Assembly: GCF_000317045.1 (NCBI RefSeq)
Contig: NC_019703.1
Coordinates: forward strand, 171,001-235,000
Source: Geitlerinema sp. PCC 7407
Lineage (GTDB): Bacteria > Cyanobacteriota > Cyanobacteriia > PCC-7407
DNA length: 64,000 bases
Direction: 5' to 3'
Part shown: piece by piece, positions 19,488-28,345 of the stretch
Layout: the number at the start of each line of letters is the position of its first letter
Numbering within the stretch: position 1 is the first letter of the stretch
Position numbers and translations under genes: made by a program
The notes under the pieces: model-generated
Seen by the model: the letters and a program-made list of their open reading frames with translations, nothing else
Told to the model about the DNA's origin: nothing
Database searches by the model: none

Positions 19488-19658
19488 ATGTCTGAAAAGT
19501 TACTATTGGCCGCGATTGCCACTCTTTCTATCTACCTATCCTCCACGCCAGGGTACCCCTCGAGCGTGCCAGCATCCCTCTCCTTTCGGGTGGCCTCTGC
19601 TCTCCAGGCGCCCCTGCGGCTTCCTCGCGATGTGAACCTGCCGACGCGCCATCCCTAG
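19488..19658 (+). CDS. Possible 56-aa exported peptide
   Basis: ATG 19488 follows AAGGAGG with 8-base spacing. The product starts MSEKLLLAAIATLSIYLSS, a plausible short signal peptide, and continues with a proline/serine-rich and then basic tail ending PTRHP. It lies 320 bases upstream of the ECF sigma gene. The strong ribosome site is the main support, and the sequence is otherwise unremarkable. Confidence 0.4.
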   Translation: MSEKLLLAAIATLSIYLSSTPGYPSSVPASLSFRVASALQAPLRLPRDVNLPTRHP

Positions 19659-19978
19659 GCGATCGCGGGTAACCTCCGGTTGGGTGAAGCCTTGGGGGGC
19701 CTCAAGCTTCTACACTAAAGTCTGCAACCCACGTGCCCAGTCTCTGCGTCTATCCCTGGCTACTGCCGAAACCAAGCTTCCAGAGATACAATCTTCACGT
19801 TCTAGTCGCGACCGGTTGCGTGTCTTCCGTCTTGTGCCCAGTTCCTTCAGGTACTGCCTGTGGGCGCCTCTACTGAGAATCTGCACTTTCGATGCCCCTT
19901 CGCGCCCAACAGTACGGGGAACATTCCTGAAACTGAAGGTGTCTAGAAGGAGAGAATGTAGTAGAGCCGATTCTCCCA
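19659..19978. other. Intergenic region upstream of the ECF sigma gene
   Basis: 320 bases with HIP1 near 19659. An AGAAGGAGAGAATG stretch near 19947-19960 lies just before the sigma gene. Frames present here lack protein character. It probably holds the sigma factor promoter. Confidence 0.4.
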
Positions 19979-20638
19979 ATGAGTCACTCGCTTTCTGTAT
20001 CCTGGTCAGCGGCTGAGGCTGCAGTTCCTCCAGTATCCGTGCCACCCGAGAAACTCTCTAACTACGACCTGGTTCTGCTTTGCCAGGCTGGCCTTCGCCC
20101 CGAGAAGGCAGCCTTCGCGGAGCTATTGCGCCGCTACCAGTCCCACGTCGACAAGGTTTTGTACCACTTGGCTCCGGACTGGCAAGACCGGGCTGACCTG
20201 GCTCAGGAAGTTTGGATTCGGGTCTATCGCAACATCAAGCGACTCAACGAACCCGTCAAGTTTCGGGGTTGGCTGAGCCGCATCGCGACCAATCTCTTTT
20301 ACGACGAACTCCGCAAGCGCAAGCGCAACAGTACGCCGATTTCCCTCGATACGCCCCGCCTCCTCGAAGATGGCGAGATGGACTGGGAGATCGCGTCGGA
20401 TGAGCCAGGGCCTGATGAGGACCTGACCACGCGGGAGTTCTACGATCAGCTCCGAGAGGCGATCGCGGATTTGCCCGAGGTCTTCCGCACAACGATCGTC
20501 CTTCGGGAAATCGAGGGTATGGCCTATGAGGAAATTGCGGAAATTACAGGTGTCTCCCTCGGCACTGTCAAATCCCGAATTGCCCGCGCTCGCCAGCGCC
20601 TGCAGATGCAGCTTCAGACCTATCTGATTGGGGATTAG
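19979..20638 (+). CDS. sigG: ECF-type RNA polymerase sigma factor (SigG-like)
   Basis: 219 aa. A variable N-terminal tail of about 30 residues is followed by sigma region 2 (RADLAQEVWIRVYRNIKRL ... WLSRIATNLFYDELRKRKR), an acidic linker, and region 4 (DLPEVFRTTIVLREIEGMAYEEIAEITGVSLGTVKSRIARARQRL). This is the group 3/ECF sigma found as SigG in cyanobacteria, linked to envelope stress. The following gene has an anti-sigma layout, supporting a sigma/anti-sigma pair. The ATG at 19979 is used; an upstream start is not excluded. Confidence 0.88.
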   Translation: MSHSLSVSWSAAEAAVPPVSVPPEKLSNYDLVLLCQAGLRPEKAAFAELLRRYQSHVDKVLYHLAPDWQDRADLAQEVWIRVYRNIKRLNEPVKFRGWLSRIATNLFYDELRKRKRNSTPISLDTPRLLEDGEMDWEIASDEPGPDEDLTTREFYDQLREAIADLPEVFRTTIVLREIEGMAYEEIAEITGVSLGTVKSRIARARQRLQMQLQTYLIGD

Positions 20639-20801
20639 GGAGCGTTAAGAGAATTTTTTGGGCATAGAAGCTCCTCTGGAAATCGGCAGATTTTTGGTAG
20701 ATGCGGTTGCGCCCTCAGGGAATTCTCTTATGATCGGGATCAGTCAATGGCAGTCCGTGACTCAGTGTGCTTCCCCTTCTTGATTTCTGAGTGATGCAGA
20801 G

Positions 20802-21383
20802 ATGAGTTCTAATTTCAAATCCCATCATGACCATGAGGGTGCTGCCGGTGATTTTGGCTCGCACAATGGTCTGGGTGGCAATCAGCCCACGGGTGCGTTG
20901 AATACTATGAAGCGCGATCGCTTTGAACTTTTGAGTGCCTATCTTGATGGCGAGGTCAGCCCGGCGGAGCGCCGCCAGGTTGAGTCTTGGCTGGCGACCG
21001 ATCCTGTGGTGCAGAAGCTCTACGATCGTCTGCTGCGCCTGCGTCAGGGTATGACGACTTTGCCGATTCCACCTTCGCCTCAACCGGTGGAAGAGACGGT
21101 GCAAGCGGTGCTGGCACGAGTCGATCGTCGCCCGCGAAACTTGCTGTTCTTGGGTGGAACGGCGATCGCGGCGCTGTTTATCGGCGCTGTGTCATCGGTG
21201 ATGCCGAGTGACACGCCGCTGCTGCCTCAGCTGGCGCGCTCGAACCAGCCTGCCCAAACGGCTGAGCCGCTGATGATTGCCCTCGACCATCCTGTAATCG
21301 AGATTCCGAAGGCCGCTGTCTCTACGCCGGATCAGCAGCCTGAGTCTCGCGATTCTCGCGACTGGCAGAGCCCCATAGAGTAG
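20802..21383 (+). CDS. Putative membrane-anchored anti-sigma factor
   Basis: 193 aa. A cytoplasmic N-terminal part includes FELLSAYLDGEVSPAERRQV, which matches the anti-sigma (RsgI/ZAS-like) helical fold but lacks the HxxxCxxC zinc motif. One membrane span (LFLGGTAIAALFIGAVSSV, about 108-126) and a periplasmic proline-rich tail follow. It is 163 bases downstream of the ECF sigma gene on the same strand. By context it should sequester that sigma factor. An alternative start at ATG 20907 (MKRDRFELLSAYLDG) would give a shorter, more typical protein. Confidence 0.75.
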   Translation: MSSNFKSHHDHEGAAGDFGSHNGLGGNQPTGALNTMKRDRFELLSAYLDGEVSPAERRQVESWLATDPVVQKLYDRLLRLRQGMTTLPIPPSPQPVEETVQAVLARVDRRPRNLLFLGGTAIAALFIGAVSSVMPSDTPLLPQLARSNQPAQTAEPLMIALDHPVIEIPKAAVSTPDQQPESRDSRDWQSPIE

Positions 21384-21443
21384 CGGTTCCAGTGGCTGCC
21401 CCTTGAGCAAGCGATCGCTCACAGGCGATCGCTAAGGCCTTGC

Positions 21444-21938
21444 CTAAAGCTGCGGCGGTGCGGCGCTCACGCGATCGCTTGCCCAGACTCCCTCAGGTAG
21501 ATGAATGCCCTGAAACAGGCGAATTTTGGCCGGGGACATCTGATAGGTCCAAACCGTCCCGAGGGATCGCCCTGCCATGTCTGTTACTTCAATTTGGCAG
21601 CGCTGATACTCGTTGTCTGCGGGTTCGCGCTGCGGATCGTAGTCTTCGAGGCGATCGAGCTCTTCTAGGATGCGGCGATCGCCGAAGCTGAGCACCACCC
21701 CATACACAGGCTCATTCCCGGCGCTCATGCCGGGGTACCCCAGACATAAATGAAACAGCTGGCCGCGGGCGATCGCGGGGACTGCTGCAAGGACTTTGCC
21801 TTCGCAGTAGCGGCGGTAGTTGCTCTCGCCTGGTTTGAGCGTGCCGTAGACAAAAACGCGCAGCACAGCCTCGGAAGACGCGGCCGAAGAGAGCCCCGAC
21901 AGGGGACTGCTTGATCCGAGATTCGCTGAGGGTTTCAT
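21444..21938 (-). CDS. Gamma-glutamylcyclotransferase-like (AIG2/GGCT) protein
   Basis: 164 aa. The defining motif VFVYGTLKPGESNYRRY (about 28-44) begins the GGCT-like barrel; YPGMSAGNEPVYGVVLSF and LDRLEDYDP follow. The first 25 residues (Ser/Ala-rich) are probably a tail, or the true start is internal. Family members split gamma-glutamyl amino acids to 5-oxoproline, but many AIG2-like proteins have no proven activity. It is convergent with the anti-sigma gene. Confidence 0.8.
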   Translation of the reverse strand: MKPSANLGSSSPLSGLSSAASSEAVLRVFVYGTLKPGESNYRRYCEGKVLAAVPAIARGQLFHLCLGYPGMSAGNEPVYGVVLSFGDRRILEELDRLEDYDPQREPADNEYQRCQIEVTDMAGRSLGTVWTYQMSPAKIRLFQGIHLPEGVWASDRVSAAPPQL

Positions 21939-22440
21939 AGGGTCTGTGGGCCGCTAATAGGTATCGCTTTCTGGTGTACCAGATAGGTTGAGAAGCGATC
22001 GGTTCAGCAGGAACCCAAAGGGCTCAGAGACTCCTCCTGACAAAATGCGTCCTGTGACAGATGTTGATAAAAGGGCGATCGCCTAAAGTTTGAAACATCA
22101 GGAATTGGCTCCGGCAAAAGACTCAAGCCCTCATTTTTGAGTCGTTGAGTTCTTTGACCGTAGTTAGCACAAGATCAATCACTTGATTAAGTCTGCACGC
22201 ACAGATCGCCTTGAGCATAACGCTTTGGGCGATTTTTTATGTTTAATGTACTCTTGGTTTTTGCTTGCTAAGGGTTGAATTCGTGCTTGATTCTTCCTTG
22301 GATCGCTCTATTTAGAAAGTCTCAATAGTCGCAAATGTTTTCTATCCGCTGATGGACAGACAGCCTGCGCAAAATTTGAGACGGTAGGAAAAGATAGTTC
22401 AAAAAATCTAAAAGTTAGAAGATTTTAACTTTAACTAAAA
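21939..22440. other. Intergenic region with possible structured RNA
   Basis: 502 bases between two divergent genes. It contains an ACTCAA/TTGAGT stem (about 22122-22145). A weak ATCGCC/GGGCGAT hairpin followed by TTTTTT ends near 22240, which could close a small RNA on the plus strand. The last 100 bases are AT-rich and probably hold the htpX promoter. It does not match the conserved cyanobacterial Yfr1 motif. Confidence 0.35.
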
Positions 22441-23340
22441 ATGCGAATTCTAAATCAAGTCAAAACAGCTGGTCTCTTGGGGTTGCTGAGTGGCCTGATT
22501 GTTTTAGCAAGCTATTACCTAGTGGGAAATGAGTCTGGCCTGTACCTGGGGCTGGCGATCGCCGCTTTCATGAGTTTTAGCTCCTGGTACTACTCCGACC
22601 AAGCCGCCCTCGCCTCCTTTCGAGCGCAGCCCCTAGCGCCTGAGGCATCGCCGGATCTTTATCGCACTATCGAGCGTCTCAGCGATCGCGCCGGGCTGCC
22701 CATGCCCAAAGTTTTTGTTGCGCCCCTCGATACCCCCAATGCCTTTGCGACTGGTCGTGACCCCGACCACGCGACGATCGCCGTCACCCAGGGACTCCTC
22801 AACTCCCTCAGCTCAGAAGAAATTGAAGCGGTCATTGCCCATGAGCTCACCCACATCCGCAATCGCGACACCTTGATCCAGGCCGTCGCGGGAACATTGG
22901 CGGGCGGTATCACCTTCCTGGGCCGCATCTTGACCCTAGGGGCGCTCTACGGACCTTTCTCCGGCCGCCCCGGCCAGCGTGGCAATAATCCCCTCGTCCT
23001 GTTTTTCTTGATTATTGGTGCGCCTCTGTCTGCTGGCCTGATTCAGATGGCGATCTCCCGCACGCGAGAGTATGCAGCTGACCTGGGCGCTGTGGGCATC
23101 ACCGGCGATCCGCTTGCCCTCGCCAGCGCCCTCCAAAAACTTGAAGGCCTCAGCCACAAATTCCCCATGCGGGCCAACCCGGCCATGGTGCCGCTGCTCA
23201 CGGTCAATCCCTTGTCCAAAAAAGGCCTGATGGCGCTGTTTATGACGCACCCGCCCACCGAGGAGCGCATTCGCCGCCTGCAAGCGCTGGCCCAAGAAAA
23301 GCAGCAAGAAACGCAAAATACACCGGCTCTCGCCGCCTAA
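22441..23340 (+). CDS. htpX: HtpX-like M48 membrane metalloprotease
   Basis: 299 aa with N-terminal membrane helices ([19 protein letters not shown] and a second at 35-55) and further hydrophobic segments near 150-200. The zinc site HELTH lies near 134-138 ([13 protein letters not shown]), and a third ligand Glu lies in [13 protein letters not shown]. Homologous HtpX proteases act in quality control of inner-membrane proteins. The length fits the family. It is on the same strand as leuS, 108 bases upstream of the leuS start. Confidence 0.9.
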   Translation: MRILNQVKTAGLLGLLSGLIVLASYYLVGNESGLYLGLAIAAFMSFSSWYYSDQAALASFRAQPLAPEASPDLYRTIERLSDRAGLPMPKVFVAPLDTPNAFATGRDPDHATIAVTQGLLNSLSSEEIEAVIAHELTHIRNRDTLIQAVAGTLAGGITFLGRILTLGALYGPFSGRPGQRGNNPLVLFFLIIGAPLSAGLIQMAISRTREYAADLGAVGITGDPLALASALQKLEGLSHKFPMRANPAMVPLLTVNPLSKKGLMALFMTHPPTEERIRRLQALAQEKQQETQNTPALAA

Positions 23341-23447
23341 AACTGGTTCGATGCCGGCAAGGTAGCGCTCTGGCGCAGTGGAGCGGAGTGTCTCAATTAG
23401 AATGGGTGAGCAAACCCAATCGTGAGAAGTTCGCAGGAGTTCTGCTC

Positions 23448-26045
23448 GTGGAGTCCCGATACAATCCCAGCGCCATTGAGGAAAAGTGGCAACAAACCTG
23501 GGCTGACCAAGGTCTAGACAAGGCCCCAGAGTCAAGCGACAAGCCCAAGTTTTATGCACTGTCCATGTTTCCCTATCCGTCGGGCAACCTGCACATGGGC
23601 CACGTCCGCAACTACACCATTACGGATGTGATCGCCCGCCTCAAGCGGATGCAGGGCCATCGTGTGCTGCATCCGATGGGCTGGGACGCCTTTGGTCTAC
23701 CGGCAGAAAACGCGGCGATCGATCGAGGGATTCATCCGGCCACCTGGACGTATCAGAATATCGATCAGATGCGCCAGCAGCTCCAGCAGCTGGGACTGTC
23801 CTACGACTGGGACCGCGAAGTCGCCACCTGCTCACCCGACTACTACCGCTGGACCCAGTGGATTTTCCTGCAATTCTTCCAGGCGGGACTGGCCTACCAA
23901 AAAGAGTCGGCGGTGAACTGGGACCCGATCGACCAGACGGTGTTGGCCAACGAGCAGGTCGACAATGAAGGGCGATCGTGGCGATCGGGGGCCAAGGTCG
24001 AGCGCAAACTCCTGCGGCAGTGGTTCTTCAAGATCACGGACTACGCCGAGCAGCTCTTGGCGGATCTCGACACGCTGGACGGCTGGCCCGATCGCGTGAA
24101 AACCATGCAGGCTAACTGGATCGGCAAATCGACGGGAGCCACCCTTGAGTTTCCCATTGTTGGTCTGGACGAAAAGATTGCTGTTTTCACGACGCGGCCC
24201 GATACGGTGTACGGCGTGACCTACGTGGTGCTGGCGCCGGAGCATCCGCTGACGGCCCAGGTGACCACGCCCGATCGCGCTGCTGCTGTCGAAGCCTTCG
24301 TGAAAGAAATTTCCAGCGAGAGTGAAATCGAGCGGACGGCCGAAGACAAGCCCAAGCGCGGCATTTCGACCGGCGGTAAGGCGATCAATCCCTTTACGGG
24401 TGAAGAAATTCCCATCTGGATTGCGGACTACGTCCTGTATGAGTATGGGACTGGGGCTGTGATGGGCGTGCCGGCCCACGATGTGCGGGACTTCCAGTTT
24501 GCCCAACGCAACCAGCTGCCCATCAAGACAGTGGTCATTCCGGCGGGCGGGGATGCCAGCCAACCCCTCACGGCAGCCTACACCGAGGCTGGGGTGCTGG
24601 TGAATTCAGGCACCTTCGACGGGACGCCCTCCACCGAAGGTAAGACTCAGATCGTTGCCTATGCCGAGGAGCAAGGGTTTGGTAAGGCGCGGATTCAGTA
24701 TCGTCTGCGGGACTGGCTGATTTCGCGGCAGCGCTACTGGGGGGTGCCGATCCCGGTGGTGCACTGCCCGAGCTGCGGCGCGGTGCCGGTGCCAGAGGAT
24801 CAGCTGCCGGTGCGTCTGCCGGAGAATGTGGAGTTTTCGGGCCGGGGTCCGTCGCCCTTGGCCAAGCTCACTGACTGGATCAATGTGCCGTGCCCGAGCT
24901 GCGGAGAACCGGCCCAGCGCGAAACGGACACGATGGACACCTTTATCGATTCGTCGTGGTATTTCCTGCGCTACACCGACGCTCGCAATGAAAACCAGCC
25001 CTTTGCCAAAGACAAGGTCAATCGCTGGATGGGGGTCGACCAGTACGTTGGTGGCATTGAGCACGCGATTTTGCACCTGCTGTATTCGCGCTTTTTCACG
25101 AAGGTCTTGCGCGATCGCGGTTTGGTCGATGTGGACGAACCCTTCAAGCGGCTGCTGACCCAGGGCATGGTCCAGGCCATGACCTACAAAAACCCCACCA
25201 CGGGCAAATATATCCCGGCGGCGGAGGTCGACTTCAGCGATCCTCAGGCCCCCAAGGACCCGGCCACGGGCGATCGCCTGGAAGTCTTTTACGAAAAGAT
25301 GTCGAAGTCGAAGTACAACGGCGTCGATCCCAAGGAAGTGCTGGCCAAGTACGGCGCAGACACCGCCCGGATGTTTATCCTCTTCAAAGCACCGCCGGAG
25401 AAGGATCTGGAGTGGGATGATGCGGACGTAGAGGGTCAGTTCCGCTTCTTGAATCGTGTGTGGCGCTTGGTGAGTGAGTTTGCGGCCGCCAACCAAACCC
25501 AGCTAGCTGCCGCGGCGATCGCCGCTCAGCTCCAGGGCCAAAACGACAGCCTCACGAAGGCAGACAAGGACTTGCGCCGCGCCATTCACACGGCGATCCA
25601 GGCCGTGACTGAGGATCTGGAGGGAGACTACCAGTTCAACACGGCGGTCTCGGAGATGATGAAGCTCAGCAATGCCCTGAGCGATGCCCCGGCCAAGGAC
25701 ACGCCCGTCTATGCCGAAGGCATTCGAGCACTGGTGCTGCTGCTGGCGCCCTTTGCGCCGCACATCGCCGAGGAGCTATGGCACCTCTTGGGCAACCAGG
25801 TATCGGTGCACGAGCAGGCTTGGCCCCAGTACGATCCGGCGGCCCTCGTGGCGGACGAAATCACGCTGGTGATCCAAATTTTGGGCAAAACCCGCGGCAC
25901 TATCCAGGTCCCGGCCCAAGCGGACAAAGCCGCCCTGGAGCAGTACGCCCGCAACTCAGAAGTCGCTCAGCGCTACATCGAAGGCAAGGAAATCAAGAAA
26001 GTCATCGTTGTGCCCGGTAAACTCGTCAATTTTGTTGTGAGCTAG
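23448..26045 (+). CDS. leuS: Leucyl-tRNA synthetase
   Basis: Class I synthetase charging tRNA-Leu. The GTG at 23448 ([18 protein letters not shown]) follows AGGAG and matches the universal bacterial start of the family. The frame is open 60 bases further upstream, but that part is not conserved-looking. The 865-aa product has the HIGH-type motif [15 protein letters not shown] near residue 47. A CP1 editing domain (about 220-420) contains [21 protein letters not shown]. Zinc-ribbon-like CPSCG pairs lie near 445 and 485, and KMSKSKYNG is near 616. An anticodon-binding C-terminus completes it. A strong bidirectional terminator follows. Confidence 0.97.
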   Translation: MESRYNPSAIEEKWQQTWADQGLDKAPESSDKPKFYALSMFPYPSGNLHMGHVRNYTITDVIARLKRMQGHRVLHPMGWDAFGLPAENAAIDRGIHPATWTYQNIDQMRQQLQQLGLSYDWDREVATCSPDYYRWTQWIFLQFFQAGLAYQKESAVNWDPIDQTVLANEQVDNEGRSWRSGAKVERKLLRQWFFKITDYAEQLLADLDTLDGWPDRVKTMQANWIGKSTGATLEFPIVGLDEKIAVFTTRPDTVYGVTYVVLAPEHPLTAQVTTPDRAAAVEAFVKEISSESEIERTAEDKPKRGISTGGKAINPFTGEEIPIWIADYVLYEYGTGAVMGVPAHDVRDFQFAQRNQLPIKTVVIPAGGDASQPLTAAYTEAGVLVNSGTFDGTPSTEGKTQIVAYAEEQGFGKARIQYRLRDWLISRQRYWGVPIPVVHCPSCGAVPVPEDQLPVRLPENVEFSGRGPSPLAKLTDWINVPCPSCGEPAQRETDTMDTFIDSSWYFLRYTDARNENQPFAKDKVNRWMGVDQYVGGIEHAILHLLYSRFFTKVLRDRGLVDVDEPFKRLLTQGMVQAMTYKNPTTGKYIPAAEVDFSDPQAPKDPATGDRLEVFYEKMSKSKYNGVDPKEVLAKYGADTARMFILFKAPPEKDLEWDDADVEGQFRFLNRVWRLVSEFAAANQTQLAAAAIAAQLQGQNDSLTKADKDLRRAIHTAIQAVTEDLEGDYQFNTAVSEMMKLSNALSDAPAKDTPVYAEGIRALVLLLAPFAPHIAEELWHLLGNQVSVHEQAWPQYDPAALVADEITLVIQILGKTRGTIQVPAQADKAALEQYARNSEVAQRYIEGKEIKKVIVVPGKLVNFVVS

Positions 26046-26089
26046 ACCGGCTTTAATTAGGCTCTAATTCTGGTTTCTTGAATCATTTT

Positions 26090-26115
26090 GGGTGAGCTTT
26101 GGCTCACCCTTTTTT
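26090..26115 (+). terminator. Terminator after leuS
   Basis: GGGTGAGC (26090-26097), loop TTTG, GCTCACCC (26102-26109), then six T. A classic intrinsic terminator between the convergent leuS and the membrane-protein gene. Confidence 0.9.
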
Positions 26116-26134
26116 GTGACTTTTCAACTTGCTT

Positions 26135-26791
26135 TTATCGCTTGTATTTTTTGATGGTTGTCAGGCCCATTTGAGTGCGAAGCCGATTGAGTTCGACGTC
26201 TGGGGTGTTCACCGATGCTTTGGGGCTTTTGGGCATTGTTTGGGCCTGAGAAGCTGCCCGAATTCTTTGCTGAACGAGGGTTTCCAGTTGATAGAGATAG
26301 GCCGCGCAAATGAGCCACGCACTGCCCGCCACCGAAGCGATCGCGTCCGATGATTCAAGATAGGGGCGATCGCCCACAAAATCGACCTCCATACTGGGCA
26401 AAAAGAGCACGAAAACCCCCAAAGAAACCATCGTCGAAAGGGCAGCAACCATCCAGCCATAAAGGCCGTCCCACCAGCTCATCAGGTCTGGCCAGGTTTT
26501 CACAGGGTCGCCCATCTCGCCCGATCGCAAAGACGGAAGGTAGCGGGCGATCGCCAAGTGCACCAGGTGATGGCAGAGCGTGATCCACACAATCGGGGAC
26601 AGCAAAGCCAAAATCCCGAAAAACAGAAAAGGTTCGGGCCGCTCAATCATTTCAGACAGCCGCAATCCAAAAAGACCCGTTGCTCGCATGCAGTAGGTTC
26701 CTAGACTAGCCAATAGCAAAATTAGGAGAGCTTGTAGCCACGAACTGGGATAGGGCAGCCAAACCGGCCAGAGCGATCGCTTTTTTGTCAT
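26135..26791 (-). CDS. Multi-span membrane protein of unknown function
   Basis: 218 aa with about four hydrophobic segments: residues 17-35 (SWLQALLILLLASLGTYC), 55-78 (LFFGILALLSPIVWITLC), 110-130 (WMVAALSTMVSLGVFVLFL) and 150-168 (SVAGSAWLICAAYLYQLE). A basic cytoplasmic tail ends TIKKYKR. Repeated WxxxLxxWWDG elements between spans 2 and 3 may sit in the membrane interface. I do not recognise a family. It is convergent with leuS and is the last host gene before the integrated element. Confidence 0.7.
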   Translation of the reverse strand: MTKKRSLWPVWLPYPSSWLQALLILLLASLGTYCMRATGLFGLRLSEMIERPEPFLFFGILALLSPIVWITLCHHLVHLAIARYLPSLRSGEMGDPVKTWPDLMSWWDGLYGWMVAALSTMVSLGVFVLFLPSMEVDFVGDRPYLESSDAIASVAGSAWLICAAYLYQLETLVQQRIRAASQAQTMPKSPKASVNTPDVELNRLRTQMGLTTIKKYKR

Positions 26792-27023
26792 TTTCTGCGC
26801 TAAGCACCACTGACTGAATGAAGGGGTTCTAGAGATGCTTTTACAAGATTCCCTGAATTTTTAGTGCGCGAACGAGAAAATGTCAGTTTTTGTGATCACT
26901 GGTCTGAAAATTGGCCTAAATCTTGGCCTAAATTTTGGTTGAAGCTTGCCTAAATCTTGCCTAAAAATCCTAGGCGATCGCGCCTTGTCGTGGCGAAATT
27001 AGGCGATCGCCCCAAAAAGCCAA

Positions 27024-27061
27024 ATCGCTCAAAACCTTTGATTGAGAAGGTTTTGAGCGAT
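27024..27061 (-). terminator. Displaced terminator of tRNA-Phe
   Basis: A perfect 15-bp inverted repeat (ATCGCTCAAAACCTT at 27024-27038, its complement at 27047-27061) with an 8-base loop. Read on the minus strand it is followed by TTTGGCTTTTT. Before integration it would have been just downstream of tRNA-Phe on that strand; the element now separates the two by 12.6 kb. The terminator function is inferred. Confidence 0.6.
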
Positions 27062-27079
27062 CTAGAAGACCTGATTAAA

Positions 27080-27122
27080 ATGCCAGGAACCGGACTTGAA
27101 CCGGTGACACGAGGATTTTCAG
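27080..27122. other. attL: 43-bp direct repeat, displaced 3' half of tRNA-Phe
   Basis: Identical over 43 bases to 39658-39700. It contains the T arm, acceptor 3' strand and anticodon-loop side of tRNA-Phe, but the matching 5' half is absent here. It marks the left end of the integrated element. Confidence 0.93.
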
Positions 27123-27216
27123 ACAACCCATCAACCGCCCAGAACCACTGCGGCATAAGCATCCTAGCAGCCGCATCGACGGGCTTGCCTAATTTTTGGC
27201 CTAAATCCTGGCCCCT

Positions 27217-27252
27217 ATCCCCTGATTTCGCCCCAGAAGTCAGGGGATTTTT
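27217..27252 (+). terminator. Terminator just inside the left end of the element
   Basis: ATCCCCTGA (27217-27225) and TCAGGGGAT (27240-27248) form a 9-bp stem followed by five T. It would stop transcription entering from the host side before the first element gene. Confidence 0.75.
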
Positions 27253-27333
27253 GCGTGCCTTGCTGGAACCCCCACAGTACAAACCAACCATAGAAAACTG
27301 TTAGGATTGTCCGTTAATTCATTGGATATTCCT

Positions 27334-27663
27334 ATGGCAAAACCAACTCTCACTCAGGTCTTTGGGGCTGGCGCTACCCAGACCAGCACTTCGCTCACTA
27401 TTCAAAAAGCGGATTTAGCTTCCGTGGGGCTAACGGCTGATGCTACCGATAGTGCCGAGGCCCTCGTGGTCGCGCTGCTTCTGAAATGGAAGGAGCATCT
27501 CAACTCCACCAATCGAGATAGCAATCCTGATCAGGTTGTTTATCTAGACGATGGATTCGCGTCCATCGTGACAAGAAATAATCTGGAATACCAGCAGAGA
27601 AGCCTCACTTGCTATTTCGAGAAGCAGAACACCAACACGGCTATTGACCCCGACGATTACTAA
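27334..27663 (+). CDS. Element hypothetical protein A
   Basis: 109 aa from ATG 27334 (MAKPTLTQVFGAGATQ); the frame is open from 27307. The sequence has a small domain with a Thr/Ser-rich start, LVVALLLKWKEHLN, and a tail rich in Asn/Asp. No signal peptide or membrane helix. It is the first gene of the unrecognised cluster, 10 bases before the next. I do not recognise the family; the cluster position suggests a virion or particle component. Confidence 0.65.
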   Translation: MAKPTLTQVFGAGATQTSTSLTIQKADLASVGLTADATDSAEALVVALLLKWKEHLNSTNRDSNPDQVVYLDDGFASIVTRNNLEYQQRSLTCYFEKQNTNTAIDPDDY

Positions 27664-27673
27664 TTCCTGAAAA

Positions 27674-28345
27674 ATGACACAGTACTGTAACGGGGATTCA
27701 GAAGCTGAAATTATTGTCGATGCTGGTGATGGATTCCCCCTGAAATTCAAGTCGACGTCACCCCCCGTTACTGTGCTTCAGGAATTGGGGAATATTCGGC
27801 TTTCTTGGAGTGGGAAGGTAGGTATCAAAGTGTGGGCTCACCCTGCTTGGGGTGGGCCTTTGCCCGGTACTGAATGGGTATGGGATGGGCCTTTCGCCAG
27901 TCCTAAAAATAAGTCGCAGGAAATCATTAATCTCTACGACTTTATTGATATTCCTGAGGGCACTCTCCTGGAATTTCAAGGAATGGCAGATAACGAAATG
28001 CGTATCTATGCCAATTCCCAGGAAGTCCTCTACAAAGCTGGTTGGGGCTCTCCCGCCATTACTTCATGGGTGGCAAATGGTAATGCGGTAACCCTGAGAT
28101 ATGAGGGGATAAACGCACCCGGATGGGAGGGGAATCCTTACAACAATCCCGCCGGGATGAGTTTTGCGGTCAGCGCTACTGGCCTTTGCAAAACGACTAT
28201 CAGTGATGGCAACGGGATTATTTGGGAGAAAACCCTGGGTCAGTGCCCTGAGGTGACGGTGACGTGTGGAGGGTGTTGTAAAAACCAATCAACTTTGCTC
28301 TCTATCAGTTCTCAAATTCAATCTAAATTGAGGCAATTGCAATGA
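27674..28345 (+). CDS. Element hypothetical protein B, beta-rich with C-terminal Cys cluster
   Basis: 223 aa. Alternating beta-type segments rich in Gly, Trp and Pro (WAHPAWGGPLPGTEWVWDGPF, GWEGNPYNNPAGMSF) suggest a beta-sandwich. The end is cysteine-rich (CPEVTVTCGGCCKNQ), followed by a short amphipathic helix (LLSISSQIQSKLRQLQ). The stop overlaps the next start (ATGA), so it is probably translationally coupled to the collagen-like gene, whose N-terminus also begins with a CCK element and a helix. The family is unknown. A fibre-associated or baseplate-like structural role is possible. Confidence 0.7.
   Translation: MTQYCNGDSEAEIIVDAGDGFPLKFKSTSPPVTVLQELGNIRLSWSGKVGIKVWAHPAWGGPLPGTEWVWDGPFASPKNKSQEIINLYDFIDIPEGTLLEFQGMADNEMRIYANSQEVLYKAGWGSPAITSWVANGNAVTLRYEGINAPGWEGNPYNNPAGMSFAVSATGLCKTTISDGNGIIWEKTLGQCPEVTVTCGGCCKNQSTLLSISSQIQSKLRQLQ

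Larger units (their letters stand above)
26911..27206 (+). repeat. Six copies of TTG(G)CCTAAAT around the left attachment site
   Basis: Copies of TTGGCCTAAAT lie at 26911-26921, 26923-26933 and 27196-27206; the shorter TTGCCTAAAT form occurs at about 26946-26955, 26957-26965 and 27185-27193 (last copies imperfect). Four lie outside and two inside the attL core. They may be recombinase arm sites or remnants of duplicated sequence. Confidence 0.55.

Noticed and set aside
26957-27304. 115-codon plus-strand frame across attL
   Set aside because: It runs through the hairpin, the tRNA fragment and the terminator, so it is non-coding.
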